Shown here: positions 16,570-24,535 of the stretch, in pieces
Layout of the letters: each line of letters begins with the position of its first letter
Numbering within the stretch: position 1 is the stretch's first letter
Source of the DNA: Bacteroidales bacterium
Lineage (GTDB): Bacteria > Bacteroidota > Bacteroidia > Bacteroidales > F082
DNA: 43,332 nucleotides
Direction: 5' to 3'
Assembly (NCBI GenBank): GCA_016936505.1
Contig: JAFGXS010000009.1
Location: 1 to 43,332, forward strand
Translations under genes and position numbers: made by a program
Notes under the pieces: model-generated
The model's database searches: none
What the model was told of the DNA's origin: nothing
What the model saw: the letters and a program-made list of their open reading frames with translations, nothing else

Positions 16570-17406
16570 TTATTTGAGGATGAAAGTATAAGTAATGGTT
16601 CCGACTTGTTTTGCAGGAGCTGTCGGGTCAGCAACAAATTTTGAATTTTTGGCAGCTTGAATAGCCATATTGCGCAGGTTTTCATTGACAACGGTAGTGC
16701 CTTTAGCATAAATCTGGGCATTAACTACGTTTCCCTGCGGGTTAACCCAAATCTGAACTACGACAGCTCCTTGTTCATTAAATTTGGTTGATGGTTTATC
16801 GAGATACGCTGAACCGCGCTTCCCGTCACCGAGATTGTAGGTGACTCCATTCCCCACACCTCCTTTTCCGTTGACTTTGTCGCTGTCGCTGATGCCGTGA
16901 GGTTTTCCAAGTGTTCCGGTTCCGGGTTTGAACCCTTCACTGTTGCCGGTTTGGTTTTTATTCATCTTGAAGAGCGCCCTTTGGTTTACGATGGGTTTGG
17001 GTTCTTCAGGTGTTTTTTTTGTTTCTTCCTTTTTAGGTTGTTCTACAGGCTTCTTAACTGGCTTTGGTTTGGGTTTTGTTTTTGGCTTTATTTCCTTTTT
17101 AGGCTGTTTTTTGGGTAGAGCCGGGGCTTCTTCAGTATTTTGTGTGAGCACTTTTTGTTTGACAGGTTTGTCTTGTTGTGGAGGTGTGGCCTTGGGAACA
17201 GGAGCCGGTGTTTTGGGTTGGGTTACTGCTTTGACAGGATTATTGCCTAATCCCTGATCATCCACTCCGAAACGAACTTCAACTCCCTGTTCTCCGGGCA
17301 AAGGAAGAGGGGTTCTTAATGCCAGAAACAACAATGCTGCAATCAGCAGTGCATGAAAAAGCAATGTGCCAATCAGTGCTTTATTGTTATTGTTGTTCCA
17401 TTCCAT
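16570..17406 (-). CDS. tonB: TonB-type energy transducer
   Basis: A 278-residue periplasm-spanning protein that carries inner-membrane proton-motive energy to outer-membrane TonB-dependent transporters, or to Tol-like envelope systems. There is an N-terminal TM anchor (about 10-30, LLFHALLIAALLFLAL), a Pro/Lys-rich rigid spacer (about 60-140, including KTKPKPKPVKKPVEQPKK) and a C-terminal TonB/TolA-like domain (VVVQIWVNPQGNVVNAQIY, about 205-278). Just upstream are exbB and exbD on the same strand (spacings 6 and 15 bases), a complete ExbB-ExbD-TonB unit. A TolA-like role is an alternative. Confidence 0.9.
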   Translation of the reverse strand: MEWNNNNNKALIGTLLFHALLIAALLFLALRTPLPLPGEQGVEVRFGVDDQGLGNNPVKAVTQPKTPAPVPKATPPQQDKPVKQKVLTQNTEEAPALPKKQPKKEIKPKTKPKPKPVKKPVEQPKKEETKKTPEEPKPIVNQRALFKMNKNQTGNSEGFKPGTGTLGKPHGISDSDKVNGKGGVGNGVTYNLGDGKRGSAYLDKPSTKFNEQGAVVVQIWVNPQGNVVNAQIYAKGTTVVNENLRNMAIQAAKNSKFVADPTAPAKQVGTITYTFILK

Positions 17407-17421
17407 ATTTTTTGCAATTCG

Positions 17422-17832
17422 TTACTGAGGTTTGGTAGCCAGAATAACTTTGTGTTTGGTATTGTTCTTTTCGTTGATTTGGTTCAAAGCATCCAACACA
17501 TTCACTACATCCTGAACAGGAACTGTTTTGTCGGCTCTAACCACGATAGTAGCGGTGACATTGTTTTGGATTTTCGCGGCAATGGCGTTCTCCAATACAT
17601 CGGCACTGGTTTTGTCTTCACCCACATAAAAATTCCCGCTTTTATCAATATATACGGTAAGACTTTGCTTGGCCATAGTTTTACTGTGACTGCTGGGTAA
17701 TAGCAGTTTTATGGCGTTGGGGGCAACCAAAGTAGAAGTAAGCATGAAAAAGATAAGCAGCAGAAATACCAGATCCGACATGGAAGCCATGCTGAATGCG
17801 GTATTGATCTTATTTCTGGTTTCGATGGCCAT
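17422..17832 (-). CDS. exbD: ExbD/TolR-family biopolymer transport protein
   Basis: A 136-residue inner-membrane protein with one TM helix (about 18-38) and a periplasmic C-terminal domain. The conserved proton-path Asp is D20 in ASMSDLVFLLLIFF. With ExbB it forms the proton channel that powers TonB. It starts 6 bases after the exbB stop, and tonB starts 15 bases after its own stop. TolR is the alternative family name; the partner tonB favours ExbD. Confidence 0.92.
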   Translation of the reverse strand: MAIETRNKINTAFSMASMSDLVFLLLIFFMLTSTLVAPNAIKLLLPSSHSKTMAKQSLTVYIDKSGNFYVGEDKTSADVLENAIAAKIQNNVTATIVVRADKTVPVQDVVNVLDALNQINEKNNTKHKVILATKPQ

Positions 17833-17838
17833 ATGGAT

Positions 17839-18537
17839 TTATTTAACGGGTTCGTGAAGCAAATCCATAAACTCTGAGGTTCTGATTTCGAGCAGATAAA
17901 CAACTTTCTGAACCCTTGCAACCAGAACATTATAAAAGATGTATGCCATAATTCCTACAATTAAGCCTCCGATTGTGGTAATCATAGCCTGATAGATACC
18001 TTTGGAAAGTAATTCTATGTTGATGTTGTTGCCTGCCATCGACATATCGTAAAAAGCTCTGACCATTCCGATTACGGTTCCTAAAAAACCCAACATGGGT
18101 GCTGCACCGGCAATGGTAGCCAGTCCGGCAAGGTTTTTTTCCAGGCGCGATATTTCCAGCTTCCCCACATTTTCTATGGCTGCATTGATATCGTTCAGTG
18201 GTTTTCCCAATCGTGAAAGACCTTTGTGAATCATGCGACCAATGGGCGAGTTGTTGGTCAGACAAAGATCTTTGGCACTGTCAAGTTTCCCATCAAGAAT
18301 AAAATTGCGGATGTTGTTCATGAAATTTTTATCCTCTCGTGAGGCTTTACCAATCACTAAATATCTTTCAATGAAAATGTATACTGCCAACAGCGACAAA
18401 AGTCCTAAAACAGCCATAATCCAACCCCCTTTAACAACCAGGTCGATGATGGGTAATGTGATTTCGTGTTTTTCAACAGCAGCAGCTGTCAACACTTTTG
18501 CATTTTCGTTGAGCTGTAGTAAAATGAATGCGATCAT
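17839..18537 (-). CDS. exbB: MotA/TolQ/ExbB-family proton channel protein
   Basis: A 232-residue inner-membrane protein with three TM segments (about 32-55, 138-165 and 180-205). The family core LATIAGAAPMLGFLGTVIGMV and the segment GLIVGIMAYIFYNVLV are present. It forms the pentameric stator of the ExbB-ExbD-TonB unit. It is the first gene of that operon; upstream (18558-18565) the minus strand has TACTTTTA, one base off the -7 consensus. The stretch 18538-18781 upstream is divergent with nhaD. Confidence 0.92.
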   Translation of the reverse strand: MIAFILLQLNENAKVLTAAAVEKHEITLPIIDLVVKGGWIMAVLGLLSLLAVYIFIERYLVIGKASREDKNFMNNIRNFILDGKLDSAKDLCLTNNSPIGRMIHKGLSRLGKPLNDINAAIENVGKLEISRLEKNLAGLATIAGAAPMLGFLGTVIGMVRAFYDMSMAGNNINIELLSKGIYQAMITTIGGLIVGIMAYIFYNVLVARVQKVVYLLEIRTSEFMDLLHEPVK

Positions 18538-18734
18538 AGGTTGAAAAAATTAAGTGGTAAAAGTACATTATGGAGTATGACCAAACCATCAGTTATTACT
18601 TTCTTTTTTAAACATCAGGTTGTTAATTTAACTGGAAAAAGCCGGTTTTATTATACCTGAAGCTAAATTTGTTTAGACACCGTATAAATTTCTTTTCATA
18701 TGTTAATAATGAACAATAGCTTGCTTAGTTTATT

Positions 18735-18742
18735 TATTTTTG
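18735..18742 (+). promoter_or_regulatory. -7 element for nhaD
   Basis: TATTTTTG matches TAnnTTTG exactly and lies 39 bases before the nhaD ATG, in the divergent region with exbB. Confidence 0.45.
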
Positions 18743-18781
18743 CCGCTAAAATTTAAGGTTTTTTAACAAAAATAAAATAAT

Positions 18782-20236
18782 ATGATCGGATTTATATTGA
18801 TGTTGGCGGTTTTTGTGCTTGGCTATACCGCCATAGCTCTTGAGCACTCTATTGAAGTGGATAAGGCTGCTTCGGCATTGTTGCTGGGGGTATTGGTTTG
18901 GGTGATCTATATTTTGGATTCAACCCAGATACTATCGTTGGGCTTTAGTACAGCATGGAAAGAATTTGAAGAGGGAACCGGTTTAAAAGATTTGTTGGCG
19001 ATGCATCCACATGCAGATATGTTGGAACAAGCCAGGCATTTTATTGTTCACAATCAGATTATTGAGCACCTCGGAGATATCAGTGAGATTCTGTTCTTTT
19101 TGCTGGGTGCTATGACTATTGTTGAAACAATTGATCAACATGAAGGATTTAAACTAATCACAGATCGTATTAAAACAACCAATAAGGTGAAGTTGTTGTG
19201 GATTTTAAGTGTCCTGACATTCTTCATGTCTGCAATTCTGGATAACCTTACTACAACTATCGTAATTGTAACCTTGTTGAGTAAACTGGTAGACGATAAG
19301 AAAACCCGTTGGTTTTTTGCCAGTATGGTGGTAATTGCTGCGAATGCCGGTGGAGCTTTCTCGCCCATTGGAGACGTAACTACTATTATGTTGTGGATTG
19401 GCGGACAGGTAACTGCCGGAAATATCATAGCTATGGTATTCCTGCCCAGCGTCTTCAATATGTTGTTCCCGTTAGTTGTTGTTTCATTTATGATGAAAGG
19501 AGACGTTCAGCGTCCGGTTCTGGAAAATGGAGATGCAAAAGAGTTTACTACAGAATTTGAAAGAAAGCTGATGTTTTTTGTAGGAGTAGGTGCATTATTG
19601 TTCGTTCCGGTATTTAAAACTATTACTCATTTGCCTCCCTATATGGGAATGTTGTTTGGCTTGGGTGTAATCTGGATTGTTACTGAAGTAATTCATAAAC
19701 ATAAACCTGATGAAGACCGCCGAAAATTAACTGTTGTTGGGGTATTGCGGAGAGTGGATGTTCCTACTATTTTCTTCTTCCTTGGAATTCTTTCTGCGGT
19801 AGCTGCATTACAATCAGCAGGACATTTGGCATTGGCCGGTAACTGGCTCGATATTAATTTTCATCATATTTATGCAATCAATGCTGCTATTGGTGTGTTG
19901 TCTTCTATTGTGGATAATGTTCCGCTTACAGCAGGAGCTATGGGTATGTATCCTATAATGACTCATTCATTGGCTGCAACTTATCCTGCAGGAGAAGTAC
20001 AATATCTGATGAATTTTGTTCAGGATGGACCTTTCTGGGAACTGTTGGCTTATGCAGCCGGTACCGGTGGTAGTATTCTGATTATTGGATCGGCAGCCGG
20101 TGTTGCAGCTATGGCACTTGAGAAAATTGATTTTATCTGGTACATGAAAAAGATCAGTTGGCTGGCATTGATTGGATATTTTGGCGGGATGGCCATATAC
20201 TGGTTACAGGAGGTGCTTATTTTCCATGCTTCGTAA
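18782..20236 (+). CDS. nhaD: NhaD-type Na+/H+ antiporter
   Basis: A 484-residue polytopic inner-membrane antiporter of the IT superfamily that exports Na+ (or Li+) in exchange for protons. It has about 12-13 TM segments. Family landmarks are EHLGDISEILFFLLGAMTIVE (about 98-118), ILDNLTTTIVIVTLL, NAGGAFSPIGDVTTIMLW and, near the end, GSAAGVAAMALEKI. It stands alone with its own -7 element and a strong terminator. Its presence fits life in sodium-rich water, though that is inference. Confidence 0.93.
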   Translation: MIGFILMLAVFVLGYTAIALEHSIEVDKAASALLLGVLVWVIYILDSTQILSLGFSTAWKEFEEGTGLKDLLAMHPHADMLEQARHFIVHNQIIEHLGDISEILFFLLGAMTIVETIDQHEGFKLITDRIKTTNKVKLLWILSVLTFFMSAILDNLTTTIVIVTLLSKLVDDKKTRWFFASMVVIAANAGGAFSPIGDVTTIMLWIGGQVTAGNIIAMVFLPSVFNMLFPLVVVSFMMKGDVQRPVLENGDAKEFTTEFERKLMFFVGVGALLFVPVFKTITHLPPYMGMLFGLGVIWIVTEVIHKHKPDEDRRKLTVVGVLRRVDVPTIFFFLGILSAVAALQSAGHLALAGNWLDINFHHIYAINAAIGVLSSIVDNVPLTAGAMGMYPIMTHSLAATYPAGEVQYLMNFVQDGPFWELLAYAAGTGGSILIIGSAAGVAAMALEKIDFIWYMKKISWLALIGYFGGMAIYWLQEVLIFHAS

Positions 20237-20262
20237 AAGTTAAGCTACTTTATAAGAAATTT

Positions 20263-20293
20263 AAAAGCCTACCGACTATCGGTGGGCTTTTTT
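20263..20293 (+). terminator. Bidirectional terminator between nhaD and anmK
   Basis: Stem AAAGCCTACCGA (20263-20274), 3-base loop, TCGGTGGGCTTT (20278-20289; one G-T pair), then a T-run. It lies 27 bases after the nhaD stop; the T-run reaches the stop of convergent anmK. Confidence 0.88.
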
Positions 20294-21354
20294 TATGGTA
20301 AGTGGACGTCTCCCGAGGAACTGTCTTTTATAGCACCTGTTACCGAGGCCAGGCAATTGTTTTTACCTTCTAACCTCAAAAGTCCCATAAAGGCAAAGAT
20401 TAGCGCTTCTTTGAAATCAATCAGTCTCGTGTCGGGGAAAACCCATTGTACATTACTCATCAATTGGAGTCTTTCTCTTAAGAAATGATTGTGAGCTCCG
20501 CCGCCTGTGATTAACACTTTCTTTTCGGGATGATTTCCTAAGGTACACCCAATCTGATGAGCAATGTGTTCAACAACTGTGCGTAGTTTATCTTCAATAG
20601 AGATGTTGTACTGGTTCAGAATAGGAAAATAGACAGATCTTACATCTTCATTACCAAGAGATTTAGGTGTTTTCTTTTCATAGTAGGGAAGGCTATTTAA
20701 GCTTGTATATAGGTTTTTATTCAGGTTTCCTTCTTTGGCATTGAGTCCGTCACGATCATAATTCAAACCCAGTTGATTGCTTAAATAGTTTGTTAGCTGA
20801 TTTGCAGGACAAATGTCGAATCCTTTGATTGAATGATTGCTCTTTATTGAAATGTTGGCAATTCCGCCAATATTCAGACAATAGTCAAATTCAGGAAATA
20901 GGAGTAAATCGCCAATAGGAACCAGAGGTGCTCCCTGACCACCGTTCAAAATATCTTTTTGCCTGAAATTGTTTATTGTTTTGATCCCGCATGCCGAGGC
21001 GATGGACAAACCATTCCCCAATTGATAAGTATATCCTTTTTCAGGTTGATGAAAAATTGTGTGGCCGTGAGAAGCTATAAAGTCAGGTTTATTCTGACAG
21101 TTTTTAATAAAATCAGAAGCAATTTTTCCAAGGTATTTTCCAAAAAGAACATCATAGTAGGCTAATTTTTCAGCTTTAGAATCGGGCAGTGATTTAAGTG
21201 TTTTGATCCATTCTTCGGAAAAGGCTATAGTTTCTGTTTTGATCCATTCGAAATTCCATTGGTAGGTAAATGAAAAACTACAAAGTACCAGATCAATTCC
21301 ATCCAAAGAACTGCCCGACATCATTCCTAATGCAGTATATTGCTTATCAGACAT
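20293..21354 (-). CDS. anmK: Anhydro-N-acetylmuramic acid kinase
   Basis: Peptidoglycan-recycling enzyme that opens 1,6-anhydro-MurNAc and phosphorylates it to MurNAc-6-phosphate, in the cytosol. It has 353 residues. Family motifs are GMMSGSSLDGIDLV (10-23), ASHGHTIFHQP, LNIGGIANIS and the ITGGGAHNHFLRERL ATP-binding end region. Its start overlaps the murF stop (TAATG), so the two are translationally coupled: murF makes wall precursor while anmK recovers wall fragments. Confidence 0.95.
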   Translation of the reverse strand: MSDKQYTALGMMSGSSLDGIDLVLCSFSFTYQWNFEWIKTETIAFSEEWIKTLKSLPDSKAEKLAYYDVLFGKYLGKIASDFIKNCQNKPDFIASHGHTIFHQPEKGYTYQLGNGLSIASACGIKTINNFRQKDILNGGQGAPLVPIGDLLLFPEFDYCLNIGGIANISIKSNHSIKGFDICPANQLTNYLSNQLGLNYDRDGLNAKEGNLNKNLYTSLNSLPYYEKKTPKSLGNEDVRSVYFPILNQYNISIEDKLRTVVEHIAHQIGCTLGNHPEKKVLITGGGAHNHFLRERLQLMSNVQWVFPDTRLIDFKEALIFAFMGLLRLEGKNNCLASVTGAIKDSSSGDVHLP

Positions 21355-22640
21355 TATAATAATTTTGTCAGCACTTCAAGTTTCATTCCTCTGGAACCTT
21401 TTATGAGAATATTTGCATTTTTTATGGGATGACAGGATAAATAATATGCTGCCTCTTCAGTGGTGCTAAAACAGTTGTCAGATGCAGAAACTTTACATCT
21501 TGAGAATTCTTTGCCAATGAGGATAACCTGTTTGAACTTTTTTGAACTAATCAGGTCAACAATTTTTTGGTGTTCAATTTTTGCCTGATCACCCATTTCA
21601 AACATGTCGCCAAGAATAATTACTTTATTGGGACGATTGTTCTTTGAAAAGTCTTCTACCGCAAGCGACATGCTGTGCGGATTAGCATTGTATGCATCCA
21701 GAATTAAAGTGTTGTGTTCCGTTTGCATGATCTGGGACCGATTATTTTGCGGCACGAAATTGGTCAGTGCATTTTGGATGTTTGGTTCGGAAATACCAAA
21801 ATAATTACCTGCTGTTATGGCAGCCATGATATTTGAAAAATTATAGCTGCCAAAAAGTTGTGTATGAATGATAACAGGATGATTGTTATCCCACTTAATA
21901 GAAATAGAAGGTGATTCAGTAATTATTTCACCTGAAACATCAGCTTGTTTGCCGTATGTAATCCTTTGGATGTTTTCAGAAAGGTTCATCAGTAACTCAT
22001 TTTCTGCCGGAACAAATACAGTTCCCTTAACTGATTGCACGCTTTCATACAATGCTTTTTTTGTGTTGATGATATTCTCAAGACTTCCAAACCCTTCAAG
22101 GTGAGCTTTTCCTATTGTAGTAATGATGCCAAGAGTAGGTTGTGACAAAACGCAAAGCTCTTTTATTTCTCCGGGATGATTGGCTCCCATTTCGATAACA
22201 GCAATTTCTGTGCTTTTATCGATTTCAAGCAATGTCAATGGAACACCGATATGGTTATTCAGGTTTCCTTTGGTACTTACAATATTTTTTTCCGATGCTA
22301 AAACTACCGAAACGAGTTCTTTGGTTGTGGTTTTTCCATTCGATCCTGTAATACCCAGAACCGGAATTTTAAATTGTTCCCTGTGAAATTTTGCCAGACT
22401 TTGAAGAGTGTTCAAGACATTGTCAACAAGAAAGTATTTTTCATTGGATTCAGGAATAACAGATTCATCATCTACAATTACAAACGCTGCCCCTTTATTT
22501 AGGGCCTCAGGAGCAAAAAGGTTGCCGTTAAAATTTTCACCCGACAAGGCAAAGAATAACGTATCAGAAATATCTTTTCTGGTATCTGTACTTATTTTCC
22601 TGTATTTCAGGAATAGATTATATAGTTTTTGAATCATCAT
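21354..22640 (-). CDS. murF: UDP-N-acetylmuramoyl-tripeptide--D-Ala-D-Ala ligase
   Basis: Mur ligase adding D-Ala-D-Ala to UDP-MurNAc-tripeptide, the last cytosolic step of precursor synthesis. It has 428 residues. The ATP loop is GITGSNGKTTTKELV, the central motif is VIEMGANHPGEI, and LDAYNANPHSM is the MurF-typical Asn/His region. The N-terminal domain contains the STDTRKDISDTLFFALSG pattern. It lies 64 bases downstream of gldJ, with a hairpin-plus-T-run between them, and its stop overlaps the anmK start. Confidence 0.95.
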   Translation of the reverse strand: MMIQKLYNLFLKYRKISTDTRKDISDTLFFALSGENFNGNLFAPEALNKGAAFVIVDDESVIPESNEKYFLVDNVLNTLQSLAKFHREQFKIPVLGITGSNGKTTTKELVSVVLASEKNIVSTKGNLNNHIGVPLTLLEIDKSTEIAVIEMGANHPGEIKELCVLSQPTLGIITTIGKAHLEGFGSLENIINTKKALYESVQSVKGTVFVPAENELLMNLSENIQRITYGKQADVSGEIITESPSISIKWDNNHPVIIHTQLFGSYNFSNIMAAITAGNYFGISEPNIQNALTNFVPQNNRSQIMQTEHNTLILDAYNANPHSMSLAVEDFSKNNRPNKVIILGDMFEMGDQAKIEHQKIVDLISSKKFKQVILIGKEFSRCKVSASDNCFSTTEEAAYYLSCHPIKNANILIKGSRGMKLEVLTKLL

Positions 22641-22643
22641 GGC

Positions 22644-22686
22644 ATAAAAAAAGGACTGCTCTCACATAGGAAAAGCAGTCCTTAAA
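22644..22686 (-). terminator. Terminator or attenuator between gldJ and murF
   Basis: On the minus strand AAGGACTGCT (22683-22674) pairs perfectly with AGCAGTCCTT (22660-22651) across a 13-base loop, and a T-run follows. It ends only 4 bases before the murF start, so either murF has its own promoter or read-through is regulated here. Confidence 0.8.
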
Positions 22687-22704
22687 AGTATGAAAAATTA
22701 TTCT

Positions 22705-24231
22705 TTATTTTTTCTTCAATTTACTGTCCTCAGGACTGCCAACACGACTCATAGCACAACGGAAACCAACAGTAGCTGAAGCTTTGTCTTCATCCATATA
22801 ACGTCGTACACCCGGACTTAGATAATAAGGGCCATCAGCCCACGAACCACCTTTAATCACACGTGATTTATCGTTGATCAGAGTAGTTACACCATAATCA
22901 TACATTTGTTTTGTGCTGTTCTTAAGTTCGTCTTTGTTGGGATTGTTCCAGTCAGACTGAATAGTTGATTCAAAGTCTCCGTCCTTGGCATTGATGTTAT
23001 TTGCCTGAGAATAATTATCTCTTTTTGCCGCTTCTTTAGCGGTGATAGGCAAAAATTCAATGTGTCCAAGACTATCTTTGCGTGCGATGCTCCCATCAGG
23101 ATTTCGTTTAATATTCTTAAACACATTTCCTCGGAAGGGGTTCATATCGCTAACCTCCTGATAAGACATGGGGCGATAAACATCCATTACCCATTCACTT
23201 ACGTTTCCTGCCATGTTGTACAATCCGTAGTCGTTTGGCCAGTACGACATAACAGGAGCCGGAATTGCAGCGCCATCATTCAGATCACCTGCAACACCCA
23301 TAAAATCACCATTATCATCTTTGAAGTTGGCCATGAATTTACCCATGTATTTTTTGCTGTCGTTGCGAAGGCTGGTTCCATTCCACGGATATGTTTTTCT
23401 TTCAACAACTCTGTTCTGAACCGTGTTACCCATAAGCCCAAGGGCTGCAAACTCCCATTCTGCTTCAGTAGGAAGACGGTAATGGGGCAGAAGAATTCCT
23501 TTTTCAAAACTAACTCTTCTTACAACCGAATCGTTTTCCCCTTTCTTTTTGCCAAAGTGGAGCAATCCTTTTTTATTTTCTGGGATCTTACCATTGTACT
23601 GGCCTGCAAGATAAGCCTCGGTATTAAAGCTACTGCTGTCTTTTTGATTTGGATCGTAATCAAGATAGCCTGCTTTGATGAGCAGCATTTCATTTACTCT
23701 GTCGGTACGCCACGATGCATAGGCATTGGCCTGAACCCAACTGACTCCGACAACAGGATATTCGTGGTAAGCCGGATGCCTGAAATAGGTTTCTACCAAA
23801 GGTTCGTTGTAAGCTAATTTATCACGCCACACATTGGTGTCGGGTAATGCTTTTTGAACAACACCAGGATAGTCTTGTCCGTAAACCCTTTGTAACCAGT
23901 GAATATATTCCAGATAGTCAATGTTTCTGACTTCTGTTTTATCCATGTAAAAACTGTTAACGGTTACTTTTCTTGGTTGATTGTCCCATTCATAAAACGG
24001 ACTTTCTTCAGTTGCTCCCATAGTGTAAGTTCCACCTTCAATAAATGCCAGTCCGGGACCGGTTATTTGCTGACGGGCAGGTGCTACCTGAAAGTCTCCG
24101 TTTCTGGGGTCGTTATAGGCCCATCCGGTGGTTTGACTAACCTCCTGACTTCCTTTCTTGCTACAGGATGTTAATGCCATAATTCCGGCAGACAGACTCA
24201 AAACAAACAATAAATTTCTTCTTATGCGCAT
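22705..24231 (-). CDS. gldJ: GldJ, gliding/T9SS lipoprotein with an FGE-sulfatase fold
   Basis: Outer-membrane-associated lipoprotein of the type IX secretion/gliding apparatus; family knowledge places GldJ with GldK in a periplasmic ring-like structure. From the Met at 24231 (508 residues) a type II signal peptide ends in the lipobox LTSC. The rest is a formylglycine-generating-enzyme-like domain: FIEGGTYTMGATEESP, VNSFYMDKTEVRN, VGVSWVQANAYASWRT, YRLPTEAEWEFAA and the C-terminal RVIKGGSWADGPYYLSPGVRR. The frame is open upstream to a TTG at 24282, with another ATG at 24273; I prefer 24231 because the signal peptide then has a normal n-region. It is divergent from porU. Confidence 0.9.
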   Translation of the reverse strand: MRIRRNLLFVLSLSAGIMALTSCSKKGSQEVSQTTGWAYNDPRNGDFQVAPARQQITGPGLAFIEGGTYTMGATEESPFYEWDNQPRKVTVNSFYMDKTEVRNIDYLEYIHWLQRVYGQDYPGVVQKALPDTNVWRDKLAYNEPLVETYFRHPAYHEYPVVGVSWVQANAYASWRTDRVNEMLLIKAGYLDYDPNQKDSSSFNTEAYLAGQYNGKIPENKKGLLHFGKKKGENDSVVRRVSFEKGILLPHYRLPTEAEWEFAALGLMGNTVQNRVVERKTYPWNGTSLRNDSKKYMGKFMANFKDDNGDFMGVAGDLNDGAAIPAPVMSYWPNDYGLYNMAGNVSEWVMDVYRPMSYQEVSDMNPFRGNVFKNIKRNPDGSIARKDSLGHIEFLPITAKEAAKRDNYSQANNINAKDGDFESTIQSDWNNPNKDELKNSTKQMYDYGVTTLINDKSRVIKGGSWADGPYYLSPGVRRYMDEDKASATVGFRCAMSRVGSPEDSKLKKK

Positions 24232-24343
24232 ACTCTGGCTGTTTGTTGTTTTCTTTTGTTCATAAGAACTCATTTCTGCCAATTTTATTGTGGAAAAATC
24301 TTTTTCAATTATAATTGGGCATTAATACATAAGTCCTAACAGG

Positions 24344-24351
24344 CAAAAATA
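24344..24351 (-). promoter_or_regulatory. -7 element for gldJ
   Basis: Minus strand reads TATTTTTG, an exact TAnnTTTG match, about 110 bases before the chosen gldJ start and about 70 before the ATG at 24273. Confidence 0.45.
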
Positions 24352-24514
24352 ATGATTCTGTTCATTCCCCGACGGTTCTGAAAAGAAATTATACACAGTA
24401 AAAAGGTGAATATTTTTAACTAACCGATTTGTTTTCGTGTATTTAACTCCACAAATCGTTCAATAATAAATCATTTGGTTTTTCGTTTCATGTTTTAGGT
24501 CAATTCGAATCTCT

Positions 24515-24522
24515 TATATTTG
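24515..24522 (+). promoter_or_regulatory. -7 element for porU
   Basis: TATATTTG matches TAnnTTTG exactly and ends 13 bases before the porU ATG, so the expected leader is only a few bases long. Confidence 0.5.
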
Positions 24523-24535
24523 CCTTGTTATTTAT

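Noticed and set aside
23062-23817. A 251-residue open frame antisense to gldJ
   Set aside because: It lies wholly inside a well-supported gene on the other strand, has no promoter or family resemblance, and its His/Phe/Ile-rich content is typical of a shadow frame.
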